Assembly (NCBI RefSeq): GCF_001634365.1
Contig: NZ_CP014579.1
Coordinates: forward strand, 62,001 to 126,000
DNA length: 64,000 nucleotides
Direction of reading: 5' to 3'
Origin: Paraburkholderia phytofirmans OLGA172
GTDB taxonomy: Bacteria > Pseudomonadota > Gammaproteobacteria > Burkholderiales > Burkholderiaceae
The notes under the pieces are model-generated. The model did not search any database. It was not told the DNA's origin and worked only from the letters and a program-made list of their open reading frames with translations. Numbering within the stretch: position 1 is the first letter of the stretch; each line of letters begins with the position of its first letter. Below, in pieces: positions 8,869 through 18,443 of the stretch. A program made the translations under genes and the position numbers.

Positions 8869-9861
8869 CTACACGGCCTTCGGTGCGATATCGTCGACCG
8901 CCACGTCGGGCGGCGGTGTGCCGGGCAGCGCGTCCACCGTTTTGCCCGAATCGCGCCAGGCTTCCATGCCGCCACGCAACGGCAGCACGTCGGCGAATCC
9001 GGCTTCGTTCATCTGTTTGGCCATCCATGCCGCGGATATTTCATTTGGGCACGAACAGTAAATCACCACTTTCTGATTGTGCGGGTACGTCGCGACGATT
9101 TCATCGAGTTGCCGCTCGTCGGCGAATTGCGAGCCCGGAATCACGAACGGGTCGAGCGCGCGCTTTTCCGCCGAGCGGATATCGAACACTACCGGCGCTT
9201 TGCCGGCCGCGACCAGCGCCGCCAACTCGTCGACTTCGATGCGCTGGGTCGCGAGCTTGGCAATCAGCTGGCGCCGGCGAATCCAGCGATAGGCCGCATA
9301 CAGCAGCAGCAACGCGACGGCCACCAGCGCGGCCGTGCGGCCGAGGCGTCCGGCCATGGCGAACAGCATGTCGATCTGCCGGGCGAACAAGGCGCCGATG
9401 ATCAAACCGGTACCCGACCACAAGGCGGCGCCGATGCTGTCGTAAGTGAGAAACGTGCGGTAGCGCGCGCCCATTGCGCCGGCCATCGGAATCGACACGA
9501 TCGACAAGCCCGGCACGAACTTCGCCACTGTCAGTACGCGCACGCCCCAGCGGCCGAAAAAGCGTTCGGTCTTCTTTACACAGGTGTCGCGTGACAGAGA
9601 CAGACGGCAAATCGCTTTCAGCGTATTGCCGCCGTACATTCGGCCGGCGAGATACCAGGCGCTGTCGCCGATCAGCGTGGCGAAGATCGACAACACAAGC
9701 ACCGGCATCAGCTGCGTGCCCACCGAGCCGGGATGCATGGCCGCCATCGCCCCGAACAGCACGAGCGACGGCATCGCCGGCACCGGCAGCCCGAGTGAGG
9801 CGGCCAGCACGTTGACGAAGACGAGCGCCGGTCCATATTGCTCGACGAGATCATGTAGCAT
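8869..9861 (-). CDS. DedA-family membrane protein fused to a rhodanese domain
   Basis: About 330 residues. The first about 200 are a DedA/SNARE-associated membrane protein with four or five hydrophobic helices and the conserved GDSAWYLAGRMYG and FxxxGVRVLTVAKFVPGLS blocks; DedA proteins are lipid transporters or scramblases of the inner membrane. After an RRRQLIAKL junction, residues about 210-315 form a rhodanese domain with DIRSAEKR and a catalytic-loop cysteine in YCSCPNE, followed by LRGGMEAW. This fusion is known in proteobacteria and suggests a periplasm- or membrane-linked sulphur transfer role. The flavoprotein gene lies downstream. Lipid or sulphur substrates are not visible from sequence. 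Confidence 0.88.
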   Translation of the reverse strand: MLHDLVEQYGPALVFVNVLAASLGLPVPAMPSLVLFGAMAAMHPGSVGTQLMPVLVLSIFATLIGDSAWYLAGRMYGGNTLKAICRLSLSRDTCVKKTERFFGRWGVRVLTVAKFVPGLSIVSIPMAGAMGARYRTFLTYDSIGAALWSGTGLIIGALFARQIDMLFAMAGRLGRTAALVAVALLLLYAAYRWIRRRQLIAKLATQRIEVDELAALVAAGKAPVVFDIRSAEKRALDPFVIPGSQFADERQLDEIVATYPHNQKVVIYCSCPNEISAAWMAKQMNEAGFADVLPLRGGMEAWRDSGKTVDALPGTPPPDVAVDDIAPKAV

Positions 9862-10205
9862 CGGCTTACATCCGCAGCCCTTTCGAGCGCGGCTCAGGTA
9901 GGGATATCAACGGAGAATGTAAGGATTATGGACGCATTTTCAAGACGTGCAAACGTCAGGGAAATCGGCCCGTTATTCGGGTGTTAAAAGCGGGACTGCG
10001 GTGTGCCCGATGGACTGAAGGCGCGGATTAGCAGCGCGAATGGAACAAAGCGAAACGGATTGAAGCCTACGCGGCAAGCCAGTGGTCGAGTAACGTCCTA
10101 CGGGCGCCCGTAAGACGTTCTACAGTATGGTATGCGAACCCAAGCAGGCGGTGCAGGGGCGGCACCCGGCATTCGCGTGTGAGCGCAATGCCGGGCGCGG
10201 CAGCT
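9862..10205. other. Intergenic, nothing recognised
   Basis: Between the DedA-rhodanese gene and the small minus-strand gene. It probably holds the DedA promoter near 9880-9960, which is AT-richer. I see no gene, RNA or clear hairpin with a T-run. Confidence 0.5.
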
Positions 10206-10457
10206 TTACTGGCGATGATTGTGCTGTTCGCCCGGCAACTCCGCGCCATGCGCGCGAATCGCCGCAATCAGTTCGGCGGGCGTGATTTCGTAGCGCACTT
10301 CGCGGTGAATGCCTGGTTTGCGCTCGTCGACCTCGATCAGAAGAATGCCTTTGCCGTCTTCTGTCGATTCGAGGCGCAGCGAGCGGAGTTCGCGCGCCGT
10401 TGCGTCGTCGTATTCGGTGAGCAGGGCCATTGACCCGGAGGACCCGGTAGTGCGCAT
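10206..10457 (-). CDS. Small uncharacterised protein
   Basis: About 83 residues from an ATG with AAGGA eight bases upstream; a second in-frame ATG at 10430 is possible. The sequence alternates charged and hydrophobic residues (LRSLRLESTEDGKGILLIEVDERKPGI), suggesting a small beta-rich fold, then an AELIAAIRAHG helix and a polar tail. No signal peptide or membrane segment. Family not recognised. Codon use fits the core genome. It lies alone, facing away from the histidine kinase gene. Confidence 0.6.
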   Translation of the reverse strand: MRTTGSSGSMALLTEYDDATARELRSLRLESTEDGKGILLIEVDERKPGIHREVRYEITPAELIAAIRAHGAELPGEQHNHRQ

Positions 10458-10627
10458 CGAGGTTGTCCTTGTGCCGTTGTTGATCGAACCGTTGCCAGTT
10501 TAACGCGACTCCCCGCAACGACGGCCGCATTTTTCGCGCCCCGAAGCGGTGCAGCGCTTCTCTCCGGCTGTCACGTTGCTGACGCGCGCGTCGGTTAGGG
10601 GCGGGTGCAGCGCGAGCACCAGGCTGC

Positions 10628-10659
10628 AAAAAAATAGCCCGTCCTTGAAGGGACGGGCT
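10628..10659 (-). terminator. Intrinsic terminator reading on the minus strand
   Basis: A perfect 9-bp stem (AGCCCGTCC with GGACGGGCT, loop of six) is followed on the minus strand by TA and seven T residues: a textbook rho-independent terminator. No convincing minus-strand gene ends just upstream of it; the only open frame there (stop at 10683) would start inside the kinase gene's 5' region. It may terminate a small RNA transcribed from the 10660-10860 region. Confidence 0.75.
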
Positions 10660-10994
10660 GCTAAACGCCGTTGTTACTCGGGTCAGCCTGCCCTTGCAAC
10701 CAACTGGGCGCTGACGTTTGCATCGTGATGCGTCAATTCCGGGCTGTCGAGGTGGGAGTAACGCCGATCTATCAGATCAATGTCGATTCTTCCTGCGCGA
10801 CTTCGTGTACCGCGCCGCGCCGTTATTACGGGGTTGTTTCCATGCGCCCCGAGTAGCCGTGAAAACTGGTGCCGGATGCGTTTCGCCGGGCCTTCAAAAG
10901 GGTTACACTGCGCCGGATAAGGCCTGCAGACGCATCTCGTTCCCTCCACACCCGCAGCGGTCTGCCTGCGCGAATCCGCGACTTTAGCGAGCCG

Positions 10995-13900
10995 ATGCAG
11001 AAGATCCTCGACCGTACACAGGAGTCACTGGCCCACGCGTTCGCTTCGCTTGCGCATAACGCGAAGCGTCAGCAACGGGTGTATCTCGCGACCATCGCGT
11101 TGTTGATGCTGATCGTGGTGGTCTTCGCGCTGCTGTTGGGCGTGCTTGCCGCGGGCAAGCAACTCGACTATCAGCGCACCTTTGCCTCCCAGAGCGCGGC
11201 CGACTTCTCGCTGCTTCTTCACAGGGAGGAGTCGTTTCTGCGGCGTACCGAATTCACGCTCGACTATTATCACGACGCCAATAACGTGTTGCGCGTGCCG
11301 GATGGCGTCGAGCAGTCAATCCTGCGGACCGGGGCTGTGCGCGGCACGGTCGACAGGGTCAACGCGCAATTCGATCTGCTAGTGGGCGACGCAACGCGCG
11401 CGGCGTGGGGTCCGCAACTTGGCATGAACCTATGGCGTCTGTACTCAGCGGCACAGTCCACATTGGTCACCCAGCAGGCCTTCGAACTGCGGCAACGCGC
11501 CATGCTGCTTGGACTGAACGAAGACTATGCCGCGATCCTGCCGTCTCTCGCTGAACCGGCGAAGGGCGCTGCCGCCGATCCCGGCGCCACGAATTCGTCA
11601 CCGATGCAAGCGGCGATCGTGAGTACCTTGCGCGAGACCCTCGAACACGAACTGCTGACGCAAACGGGCAAACGCGTGCCGGTCAAGGGCGAGCGTGTTT
11701 GGCTCGGTCCGTATCGCGACCCGCTGTTAGGTATTCCGGTGATCTCGGCGGTGAATGCCTACTATGCCGGCGATACGCCGACCGCGCTGATCGCGGTGAG
11801 TATTCCGCTCGACGCGCTGTCGGCGTATCTCGCCAGGCCCACCGGTGCCGGCACGCTGCTGCTGATGACGGCGGACCGCCGCGTGATCGTGTCGTCGGCG
11901 CCCATTGACGAACAAACCGCGAAGATGCTGCAGGACGTGATCGCTCGTACGCCGCCAAACACATACCGCTACACGCGCGACGGCATCATTCTGAGCGAGC
12001 CGTTCATGCCAGGCTTCGGTTCGCTGGTCGGCTATATGTCGTGGCGCGCCCTGGTTGCCGTGCTCGGCTGGCAGTTGGCGGCGCTCGCCGGGCTCACACT
12101 GCTGGTCCTGCTCGCGATCGCGCTGACGGCCCGTTTCTGGGGCCTGCGCCTGTTGCGGAGCACCTTCGCGGAAACGTCGCGCGCGCTCGAAAGCGAAACC
12201 CTCAATCACATTCTGGTCAGCGCGACGCCGATCGGCTTGTGCATCGTCCGGCAAAGCGACTATTCGATCCTGACCGCCAACGCGCTCGCCGGCGCGTTGC
12301 TGCATATTGAACCGGGCAGCAGTCGCTTGCCGCAGCACATCGTCGGCGCGTTCCATGCCCAGGGGCCGGATAAGCCTTCCGTCACAACGTTCGCCAAGGT
12401 CGCCGCGTTTGTCACGCCTGCACGGCCTGCGCAGGCACAGCCGCCGTCGCAGCCGCCGTCGCAACCGCAACCGCAACCGCAACCGCAACCGCAACCGCAA
12501 CCGCAACCGCAACCGCAGCCGCCGTCGCAGGCACAGCCGTCGTCGCAACCGCAGCCGCAGCCGGATGAAAGCGACGCAGCGCCCGTCCAGTTTCTCCAGT
12601 TGACCTACGCACCCGCACGCTACGCCGGTGAGGAAGTGCTGTTTTGCGCGATTCTCGACGTGACGGCGCAGCATGCGCTCGAACAGCAGTTGCGGCTTGC
12701 GCAGCAGACCTCCGAGACCATGATGCGGGCGCGCTCGAATTTTTTCGCGTCGATGAGCCACGAGATCCGTACGCCGTTGAACGCGCTGCTAGGCAACCTC
12801 GAACTGTTCGCGCGTACGCCTGGGCTCGACGCGCACGCGCAACGGCTCACAGCGTTGAATGTCGCGGCCGATGCGCTGCGCCGCATCGTCAATGACATTC
12901 TCGATTTTTCGAAGATCGATGCCGGCGAGATGAAACTTGTGACCGAATCGTTCCGTCCGCTCGACGACTTCGAGAACCTCGCGCTCTCTTACGCGCCGAT
13001 GACGGCGGATCGTGCGATCCGCTTTTATGCGCATCTCTCACCGACGCTCGATCAGGAGTTGCGCGGCGACCGCACGCGTGTCGCGCAGGTCGTCAACAAC
13101 CTGTTGAGCAACGCGTTCAAGTTCACGTCGTGCGGCAAGATCACGCTGAATGCGGAGGTGAAGGACGATCTGCAAGGCCGCCCGATCCTGACCATCCGGG
13201 TCTGCGATTCGGGGATCGGCATGGATCAGGCGCTGGTGGCGCGCATCTTCAGTCCGTTCGTGCAGGGCGAGGCCAGCACGTCGAGCCGCTACGGCGGCAC
13301 CGGTCTCGGGCTGTCGATCTGCGCGCGGCTCTGCGAGTTGATGGGCGGCCATATTTCGGTGGAGAGCGTGCTGGGCGTTGGCAGCGCATTCTGCGCTTCG
13401 ATCCCGCTCGCAGCGCCGCCCGATGCGTTGCGCGCACCGGCCATCGAGCCGGCTCGCCGTGGCAATGTGCTGGTGCTGTCCCAGGAGCGCGAGTCGGGAC
13501 AGATCATCGACAGCGGCCTGCATCTGGCGGGCTGGAGCGTCCACACGGTGGTGTCGATGCGCAGCGCGCAAGCGTGGTTGCACGTGAACCGGCCGGATGC
13601 ACTCGTGGTCACCGGCGAATACGACCTCGATGCGATTGCCGCGTTGCGCGCGGTGCAGCCGGTCGGCGCCGTGTGGATCACCCGCACCGGCCCGCATCGT
13701 CCGGCCTCGCGCGGCGACGGCGTGCTCGAAGTCACCGAATTCAGCCGCAAGGCGATTCTCTCGGCGGTCGATCTCGCGGCCGGGGGCGCAGACGGCGCCG
13801 GCCGGGTCGCGGCGCCGCCCGCCATCCCCGCGGGCTTCGCCTCGGCGCTGCCCGCCATCCCCGCGGACTTCGCCTCGGCGCTGCCCGCCATCCCCGTGGA

Positions 13901-14678
13901 CCTCGCCTCGGCGCCGCCGGCGGCCAATCCTGCCTTGCAAGGCTTGACGATTCTGGTCGCCGAAGACAACCCGCTGAACCAGACCTTGATCGTCGAGCAA
14001 CTCGGCGCGCTCGGCTGCCTGCCGACGATCGCCGGCGACGGGCGGCAAGCGCTGGCGGTATTCGAGCAGGCGCACTTCGAGGTGGTCGTGACCGACATCC
14101 ATATGCCGATCATGGACGGCTACGAATTGCTGACGGCGTTGCGCAAGGCACACCCGGAGGTGCCGGTATTGGCTTTCAGCGCGGTCACCGATAATCAGCA
14201 GCCGGATGGCTGGCGCGAGCGCGGTTTTACCGGGCATATCGCGAAGCCGGCGTCGTTGGGAGAGTTGGAGAGTGCCTTGCTTGCGGTCGCTGCCGCACGG
14301 CGTCAGCCGCAGTCGGAGAGCGCGGAGAACAGGGTGGCCGCGACGAACGCGACCCCGATCGGCGCTGCGGCGAACACGCTGAACGCGGACGACAAAGCGC
14401 GCTACACGGCCATGCTTAAAGCGCATTTGCAAACCGATCTGCCGAGGCTGCTGGCGATTGTCGAGCAGGAAGACCGGGAGGCGTTGGGCGCCTGGTCGCA
14501 TAGCGCGGGCGGCGCGTTCATGATCGTGGACACCCCGCAATTCGCGGAGCAATGCCGTGCGTTGCAGCGCTTATGTGAGAACAGCGAACAATGGACGACC
14601 GAGATGGACGAACGCGCGATCTCGCTGCACGAGATGTTATGCGATCACTTCGGGCTGGATGAAGCGTCGATGCAGTGA
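10995..14678 (+). CDS. Hybrid sensor histidine kinase / response regulator with Hpt domain
   Basis: About 1227 residues starting from the ATG at 10995; the frame stays open to 10869, so an upstream start cannot be excluded. Order: transmembrane helix (about 25-47); periplasmic sensor region; second transmembrane helix (about 350-380); PAS-like segment interrupted by a Gln/Pro tract (about 478-525); HisKA with H589 in SHEIRTPLN; HATPase with VVNNLLSNAFKF, DSGIGMD and GGTGLGLSI; a degenerate receiver-like segment; a three-unit PAIP repeat linker; receiver with VAEDN and phospho-acceptor D1034 in TDIHMPIMDG; Hpt-like domain with H1169 in WSHSAGGAF. This is a BvgS-type phosphorelay. The output regulator is not adjacent. 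The accessory island begins about 80 bp after its stop codon. Confidence 0.92.
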   Translation: MQKILDRTQESLAHAFASLAHNAKRQQRVYLATIALLMLIVVVFALLLGVLAAGKQLDYQRTFASQSAADFSLLLHREESFLRRTEFTLDYYHDANNVLRVPDGVEQSILRTGAVRGTVDRVNAQFDLLVGDATRAAWGPQLGMNLWRLYSAAQSTLVTQQAFELRQRAMLLGLNEDYAAILPSLAEPAKGAAADPGATNSSPMQAAIVSTLRETLEHELLTQTGKRVPVKGERVWLGPYRDPLLGIPVISAVNAYYAGDTPTALIAVSIPLDALSAYLARPTGAGTLLLMTADRRVIVSSAPIDEQTAKMLQDVIARTPPNTYRYTRDGIILSEPFMPGFGSLVGYMSWRALVAVLGWQLAALAGLTLLVLLAIALTARFWGLRLLRSTFAETSRALESETLNHILVSATPIGLCIVRQSDYSILTANALAGALLHIEPGSSRLPQHIVGAFHAQGPDKPSVTTFAKVAAFVTPARPAQAQPPSQPPSQPQPQPQPQPQPQPQPQPQPPSQAQPSSQPQPQPDESDAAPVQFLQLTYAPARYAGEEVLFCAILDVTAQHALEQQLRLAQQTSETMMRARSNFFASMSHEIRTPLNALLGNLELFARTPGLDAHAQRLTALNVAADALRRIVNDILDFSKIDAGEMKLVTESFRPLDDFENLALSYAPMTADRAIRFYAHLSPTLDQELRGDRTRVAQVVNNLLSNAFKFTSCGKITLNAEVKDDLQGRPILTIRVCDSGIGMDQALVARIFSPFVQGEASTSSRYGGTGLGLSICARLCELMGGHISVESVLGVGSAFCASIPLAAPPDALRAPAIEPARRGNVLVLSQERESGQIIDSGLHLAGWSVHTVVSMRSAQAWLHVNRPDALVVTGEYDLDAIAALRAVQPVGAVWITRTGPHRPASRGDGVLEVTEFSRKAILSAVDLAAGGADGAGRVAAPPAIPAGFASALPAIPADFASALPAIPVDLASAPPAANPALQGLTILVAEDNPLNQTLIVEQLGALGCLPTIAGDGRQALAVFEQAHFEVVVTDIHMPIMDGYELLTALRKAHPEVPVLAFSAVTDNQQPDGWRERGFTGHIAKPASLGELESALLAVAAARRQPQSESAENRVAATNATPIGAAANTLNADDKARYTAMLKAHLQTDLPRLLAIVEQEDREALGAWSHSAGGAFMIVDTPQFAEQCRALQRLCENSEQWTTEMDERAISLHEMLCDHFGLDEASMQ
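12462..12515 (+). repeat. Nine copies of the hexamer CAACCG inside the kinase gene
   Basis: Nine perfect copies of CAACCG encode a Gln-Pro tract in the linker before HisKA. Diverged copies (CAGCCG, TCGCAA) continue on both sides from about 12440 to 12560. The unit is two codons, so slippage changes linker length without breaking the frame. Confidence 0.95.
13817..13915 (+). repeat. Three tandem 33-bp units inside the kinase gene
   Basis: Three nearly identical 33-bp units encode the 11-residue repeat PAIPAGFASAL, with PAIPADFASAL and PAIPVDLASAP as the other copies. They form the linker between the degenerate and the functional receiver domains. The low divergence suggests recent duplication. 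Confidence 0.95.
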
Positions 14679-14755
14679 CTGTTTTGCATGACGCTCGGCA
14701 CGGAGCCTGACACCAGACCTGGGCTCAACGCCCCGATCGATGCGGAACGTTGAGT

Positions 14756-15070
14756 GTGCTGCGACAACTAAAGTTTGACATTGTCTCTACTGGAAGTTTG
14801 GCGCATTTCTACGGAAAATCTTGCCAAATCGGCACTGGTGACCCTGCAAGGGCCGACGGGAAGTTTGGCGAGATTTCCCAAACGGGCGCTTTATTTGTCT
14901 AAAAATCGACGGCTACCCGCAGCCACGCCGGAAGGCCTTTGCCAACAAGGCTTTGGGCGGTGACGATCTTGCCGAAGAGGGACCGCTCGTACGCGAAGGA
15001 GTTCGCCGGGTACTCGGCCTGCGGTTTCTGCTGCCACCTCTATTTGTGTGTTGCGACATTTCGACGGACG
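14756..15070 (+). mobile_element. Tn7-like element end: array of TnsB-site-like repeats (left copy)
   Basis: Repeated units start at about 14770 (AAGTTTGACATTGTC), 14793 (AAGTTTGGCGCATTTC), 14815 (AAAATCTTGCC), 14860 (AAGTTTGGCGAGATTT) and 14888 (TTTATTTGTC, then AAAAATCGACGG), first spaced by about 22 bp. This is the layout of TnsB-binding sites at a Tn7-like transposon end. A second, diverged copy with the same units in the same order and orientation lies at 51921-52225, and similarity extends to a TATTTGTGTGTTGC block at 15041. It begins about 80 bp past the kinase stop, at the core/island junction. Function is inferred from layout; no transposition data. Confidence 0.6.
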
Positions 15071-15530
15071 CAACTTTGCTGGCCGATGGCGGTTTCTGTC
15101 GCAAACCGATCCTTTGCGCCCAATCTGGCTGGCGTTCGCGGCCTCATGCTTTCAATTCCAGACACGGTAGGGCCTACCACCAGCCAGCGTGACGCTGTGG
15201 TCGTTCGGTCGTTATCAACTGAAAATTTGTAAGCAGGCGCTAAAGATTTTTTGGACATCGCCGTTATCCTCAGCGTACGGCTCCGGTGGGCAGCCGAAGC
15301 AATGGTGCTGCGCGTGACATTGCGCGGAGCTAGCCAGCGGGTCGCTTTCGAACTTTGGACGATTGGACACCGTAGCTACAATTTTCGCGAACTCGGCGCT
15401 TGACGTGTAGGGTGCTCTGGTGTGCAAGGGCGGCCTTGAACCTCAAGGTTCGCCTTGACTGGCGACGCGTGTGAGTCGATGCCACAACTCCTTGCCGTAA
15501 GCTCAATGAAATCGAAGGCGAACAAAAACC
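15071..15530. other. Intergenic between element end and first cargo gene
   Basis: No gene supported. Short open frames on both strands lack ribosome sites. It presumably holds the promoter of the DUF4238 gene; the AT-rich stretch around 15220-15260 is a candidate. Confidence 0.4.
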
Positions 15531-16391
15531 ATGGAAACACGCGCCACACACGCTGAACAACATTACGTGCCTGAATTTTTGCTAAAGGCGTGGCATTCCG
15601 AGAAAGACAACAAGTTAGTCCAGTACAAGTGGGTTCCCCAAAAGCTGGATATCCAGCACTACTCGGCCAAGGCTGTCGCGAAGGAGCGGCATCTATACTC
15701 GACAACACTGCCGACGGGTGAACGTGACACACGCATCGAGAAGGATTATCTGGGACCAGAAATTGACAACAAGGCTGCCCCGGTTCTCCAGCGAATCCTG
15801 ACCGGTGGCGTTGAAACATTGGACGACGAACAGCGGGAGATTTGGGTACGATTTCTTGTCGCGCAAATGGTGCGGGTTCCGTCGATGATTCAACACTTCG
15901 CAGAATTTGCGAAAAGAGAACTTGCCAAGGGGATCGACGCAATAGTTCGGCAACCGGGACGCTCAAAATTTCGCAGTTACGCGGAGGAGCATGCCCCACA
16001 CGCAGGTGCCAACACCGCAGTGGAAATGCTCGAGGACGTCATCGAGTCCGACCGTCTTTGTGGCGCACTGCTGAACACCTCATGGCATGCGCTTCGACTT
16101 CGGTGGTCGAAGGTTGATTTGTTGATTGGTGACAGGCCTTTGCTTCAAGTGGGGCCCATGGCCGAAAACTTTCTGATTGTTTTGCCTATTACTCCTCGCG
16201 TTCTGTTTTGCGCGGCGAGCCAAGAAGGCACGTTAAAAAAGATGAAGTCATCGGATCACACGGGAGTAGCCAAGACTCTGAACAAAGATTCGGCCATGAA
16301 GGCTTCAAAATATGTATATGCGACGGATGTCAGTCAAACCGCCGTCGTTGAACGGTACTTGCCGAATCGGTTGACTACAAAAGTGGTTTGA
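15531..16391 (+). CDS. DUF4238-type protein
   Basis: About 286 residues. The N-terminal AEQHYVPEFLLKAW matches the HYxPxFxLxxF opening of DUF4238 proteins; IWVRFLVAQMVRVP and the LLIGDRPLL block in the C-terminal half also fit. Members occur widely in genomic islands and next to defence genes; their biochemical role is unknown to me. No signal peptide or membrane segment. It is transcribed in the same direction as the Gabija-like pair 100 bp downstream, so it may be a third member of that unit or just neighbouring cargo. GC is lower than in the core genes. Confidence 0.65.
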   Translation: METRATHAEQHYVPEFLLKAWHSEKDNKLVQYKWVPQKLDIQHYSAKAVAKERHLYSTTLPTGERDTRIEKDYLGPEIDNKAAPVLQRILTGGVETLDDEQREIWVRFLVAQMVRVPSMIQHFAEFAKRELAKGIDAIVRQPGRSKFRSYAEEHAPHAGANTAVEMLEDVIESDRLCGALLNTSWHALRLRWSKVDLLIGDRPLLQVGPMAENFLIVLPITPRVLFCAASQEGTLKKMKSSDHTGVAKTLNKDSAMKASKYVYATDVSQTAVVERYLPNRLTTKVV

Positions 16392-16496
16392 TCGACATGT
16401 GCCAATACACGACATTTCCGGCCTGCGTGCGGGGAGGGGGCCTATAACGGTGCTCCTTGTGCCGCCCTCTGTTCCATGCGGCATTTAGAGGAATCA

Positions 16497-18443
16497 ATGT
16501 ATCTCAAGAATATAACGCTGAATAGTTTTCGCTCGTTCGATCAAGCTGACATCGAACTTCAAAAAGAGCTGACGGTCTTCGTGGGTGAAAATAATGGCGG
16601 CAAAAGTAATGCGATTGATGCTATTCGCTTGCTTACGACGCCGCTGGGCGGTCGACGCGAGATTTATTGCGAGCCTACAGACGTGCGCTTCCAGAGCGCC
16701 AACAGTCATTTTGAACTGGAAGGGCGTTTTGCAGAACTCTCAACCGGGCAGCAAGGGCGATTTCTCTCTGCGGCCACGGACGCTTCTCTGACGCAGGCCT
16801 CTTTTGGACTGCGCTTCGATGCTGCCCGTACGGGCGCAAAGCCAGTCCTCTGGGCCGGCAGGGAGGGAAACGCGCCGGAACCAGGCTGCCATGAGATGGT
16901 TCGGCATGTATATCTGCCCGCTCTGCGCGATGCACAGCGCTCGCTGGCGTCCGGAAATCCCACGCGAATCATGGCGCTTTTGAACCACTTCCTTGAAGGG
17001 ACTACGCCGGCACAGCTTGCGAAGGAGCTCGCGAGGACTCGCTCGCACGATGTGCTGGTCAAGGTGGATGGTGCGGTGGCCAAGAGTCTGACAGCGCTTA
17101 CGTCGGGCGTCCGCCGGCAGACTGCCTCGCTTGGGTTTTCGAGCGATGAAGCTTTGGTCGACATCGCTCGTGACCTCCGATTCAAACTGGCAGACCATGG
17201 CGTTGACCCTGAGGATCTCCGCTACTCAGGGCACGGATATGCCAATCTGCTGTTCATGGCCATCATCGCCGTTGAACTGGAGAAGGTCCGGTCTGCCGAC
17301 TTGACGCTATTCCTCGTCGAAGAGCCCGAGGCGCATCTCCACCCGCAACTTCAGGCAGCTGTCCTCTCGTTCTTGGGTGATCAGGCGGAACAGTCACGCA
17401 AGGAATCGCCTGCTGACTACGCCCCATCCGGCGAGCTTCAGGTCATCGTCGCGACTCATTCGCCGAACCTGTCCGCATGGGTTAGCAGCGATCGGCTGGT
17501 CGTATTCAAGTCTGTCGTCGCGCCCGCATCGCAAACCTCAACGGATTCGTCAATCGAACCAGCTGCCGCAGACGCTGCAGTCATCGAAGGTAGCGGCGTG
17601 GTCAACAAGGTGGAAGGCGCCGACGCAGATGCAGATGTGCTTGCCGCAACGATGACTGCGGCTGCACTACGCCGGTCAACTCGCTGCATTCCGCTATCGC
17701 AGATGCCCCTCGATCCATTGGAACGCCGGAAAGTCGATCGATATCTCGATGTCACGAAGGCTGCGCTTCTCTTTGGGGGACGAGTCCTGCTTGTTGAAGG
17801 TATTGCCGAAGCGCTTCTGCTGCCAGTCGTCGCGAAGAAGCACACCTTGAAGGACCATCCAGACAAACTTCGCCTATTCAGATCTGCGGTTTTTGTGCCG
17901 ATCGATGGAGTTGATTTCAGCCCATATGCGACGCTGCTACTAACCGGCGTGAATGGCGCGCGTATTGCGGACCGAGTGGTCATACTCACCGACGGCGACA
18001 AGGGAACCGGCGACGACGAGGACGATGACGAAGTTGAAGATACGCCAGCCGAAGCCGCCGATGACGCGACCGGATTGGAAGAGCGCCCAATCCCGGGCGA
18101 GCTACGCAAGGCAAAGCTAACCACGCTCGCGGGGACACTGAATGCGAGTGAACATCTCGTGGCAATCACAAGCGTCTACTCACTTGAGACTGAGCTTATC
18201 GAAGCCGGTAATGCTGATACCTTGCGCAAAGCGTATCTCGCGCTTCATCCCAAATCGAAGAAGAAGTGGGATAGTGCGGTAGCACTTAGTGGTGACGAAC
18301 GTGCCAAAAAGATTCATGAGATCTTCAAAAAGACGCGGAAAGGCGACTTCGCCCAGATTCTTGCACGAATGATCGAGGACGGAGAGGCCTTTACGGTACC
18401 CGGATATATTGCGCAAGCGATTGAAGAGGTGGTCGCAATATGA
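16497..18443 (+). CDS. gajA: Gabija-like OLD-family ATPase/TOPRIM nuclease GajA
   Basis: About 648 residues from the ATG at 16497, which has AGAGGA upstream. The N-terminal ABC/SMC-type ATPase has Walker A GENNGGKSN near residue 30 and Walker B LFLVEEPEAHLHPQLQ near residue 271. A C-terminal TOPRIM domain follows with VLLVEGIAEALLLP (acidic Glu, about residue 433) and ILTDGDKG (about 495). This is the OLD nuclease layout. Its stop overlaps the start of a UvrD-like helicase gene by four bases (ATGA), which is the gajA-gajB arrangement of the Gabija anti-phage system. An acidic stretch (GDDEDDDEVED) within the TOPRIM domain makes it slightly longer than typical GajA. Confidence 0.88.
   Translation: MYLKNITLNSFRSFDQADIELQKELTVFVGENNGGKSNAIDAIRLLTTPLGGRREIYCEPTDVRFQSANSHFELEGRFAELSTGQQGRFLSAATDASLTQASFGLRFDAARTGAKPVLWAGREGNAPEPGCHEMVRHVYLPALRDAQRSLASGNPTRIMALLNHFLEGTTPAQLAKELARTRSHDVLVKVDGAVAKSLTALTSGVRRQTASLGFSSDEALVDIARDLRFKLADHGVDPEDLRYSGHGYANLLFMAIIAVELEKVRSADLTLFLVEEPEAHLHPQLQAAVLSFLGDQAEQSRKESPADYAPSGELQVIVATHSPNLSAWVSSDRLVVFKSVVAPASQTSTDSSIEPAAADAAVIEGSGVVNKVEGADADADVLAATMTAAALRRSTRCIPLSQMPLDPLERRKVDRYLDVTKAALLFGGRVLLVEGIAEALLLPVVAKKHTLKDHPDKLRLFRSAVFVPIDGVDFSPYATLLLTGVNGARIADRVVILTDGDKGTGDDEDDDEVEDTPAEAADDATGLEERPIPGELRKAKLTTLAGTLNASEHLVAITSVYSLETELIEAGNADTLRKAYLALHPKSKKKWDSAVALSGDERAKKIHEIFKKTRKGDFAQILARMIEDGEAFTVPGYIAQAIEEVVAI

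Noticed and set aside
11727..14552. Long minus-strand frames (344 and 504 codons) and a + frame at 13130 in the kinase
   Set aside because: Overlap the HisKA, HATPase and receiver motifs of the real frame; compositions are extreme in Arg.
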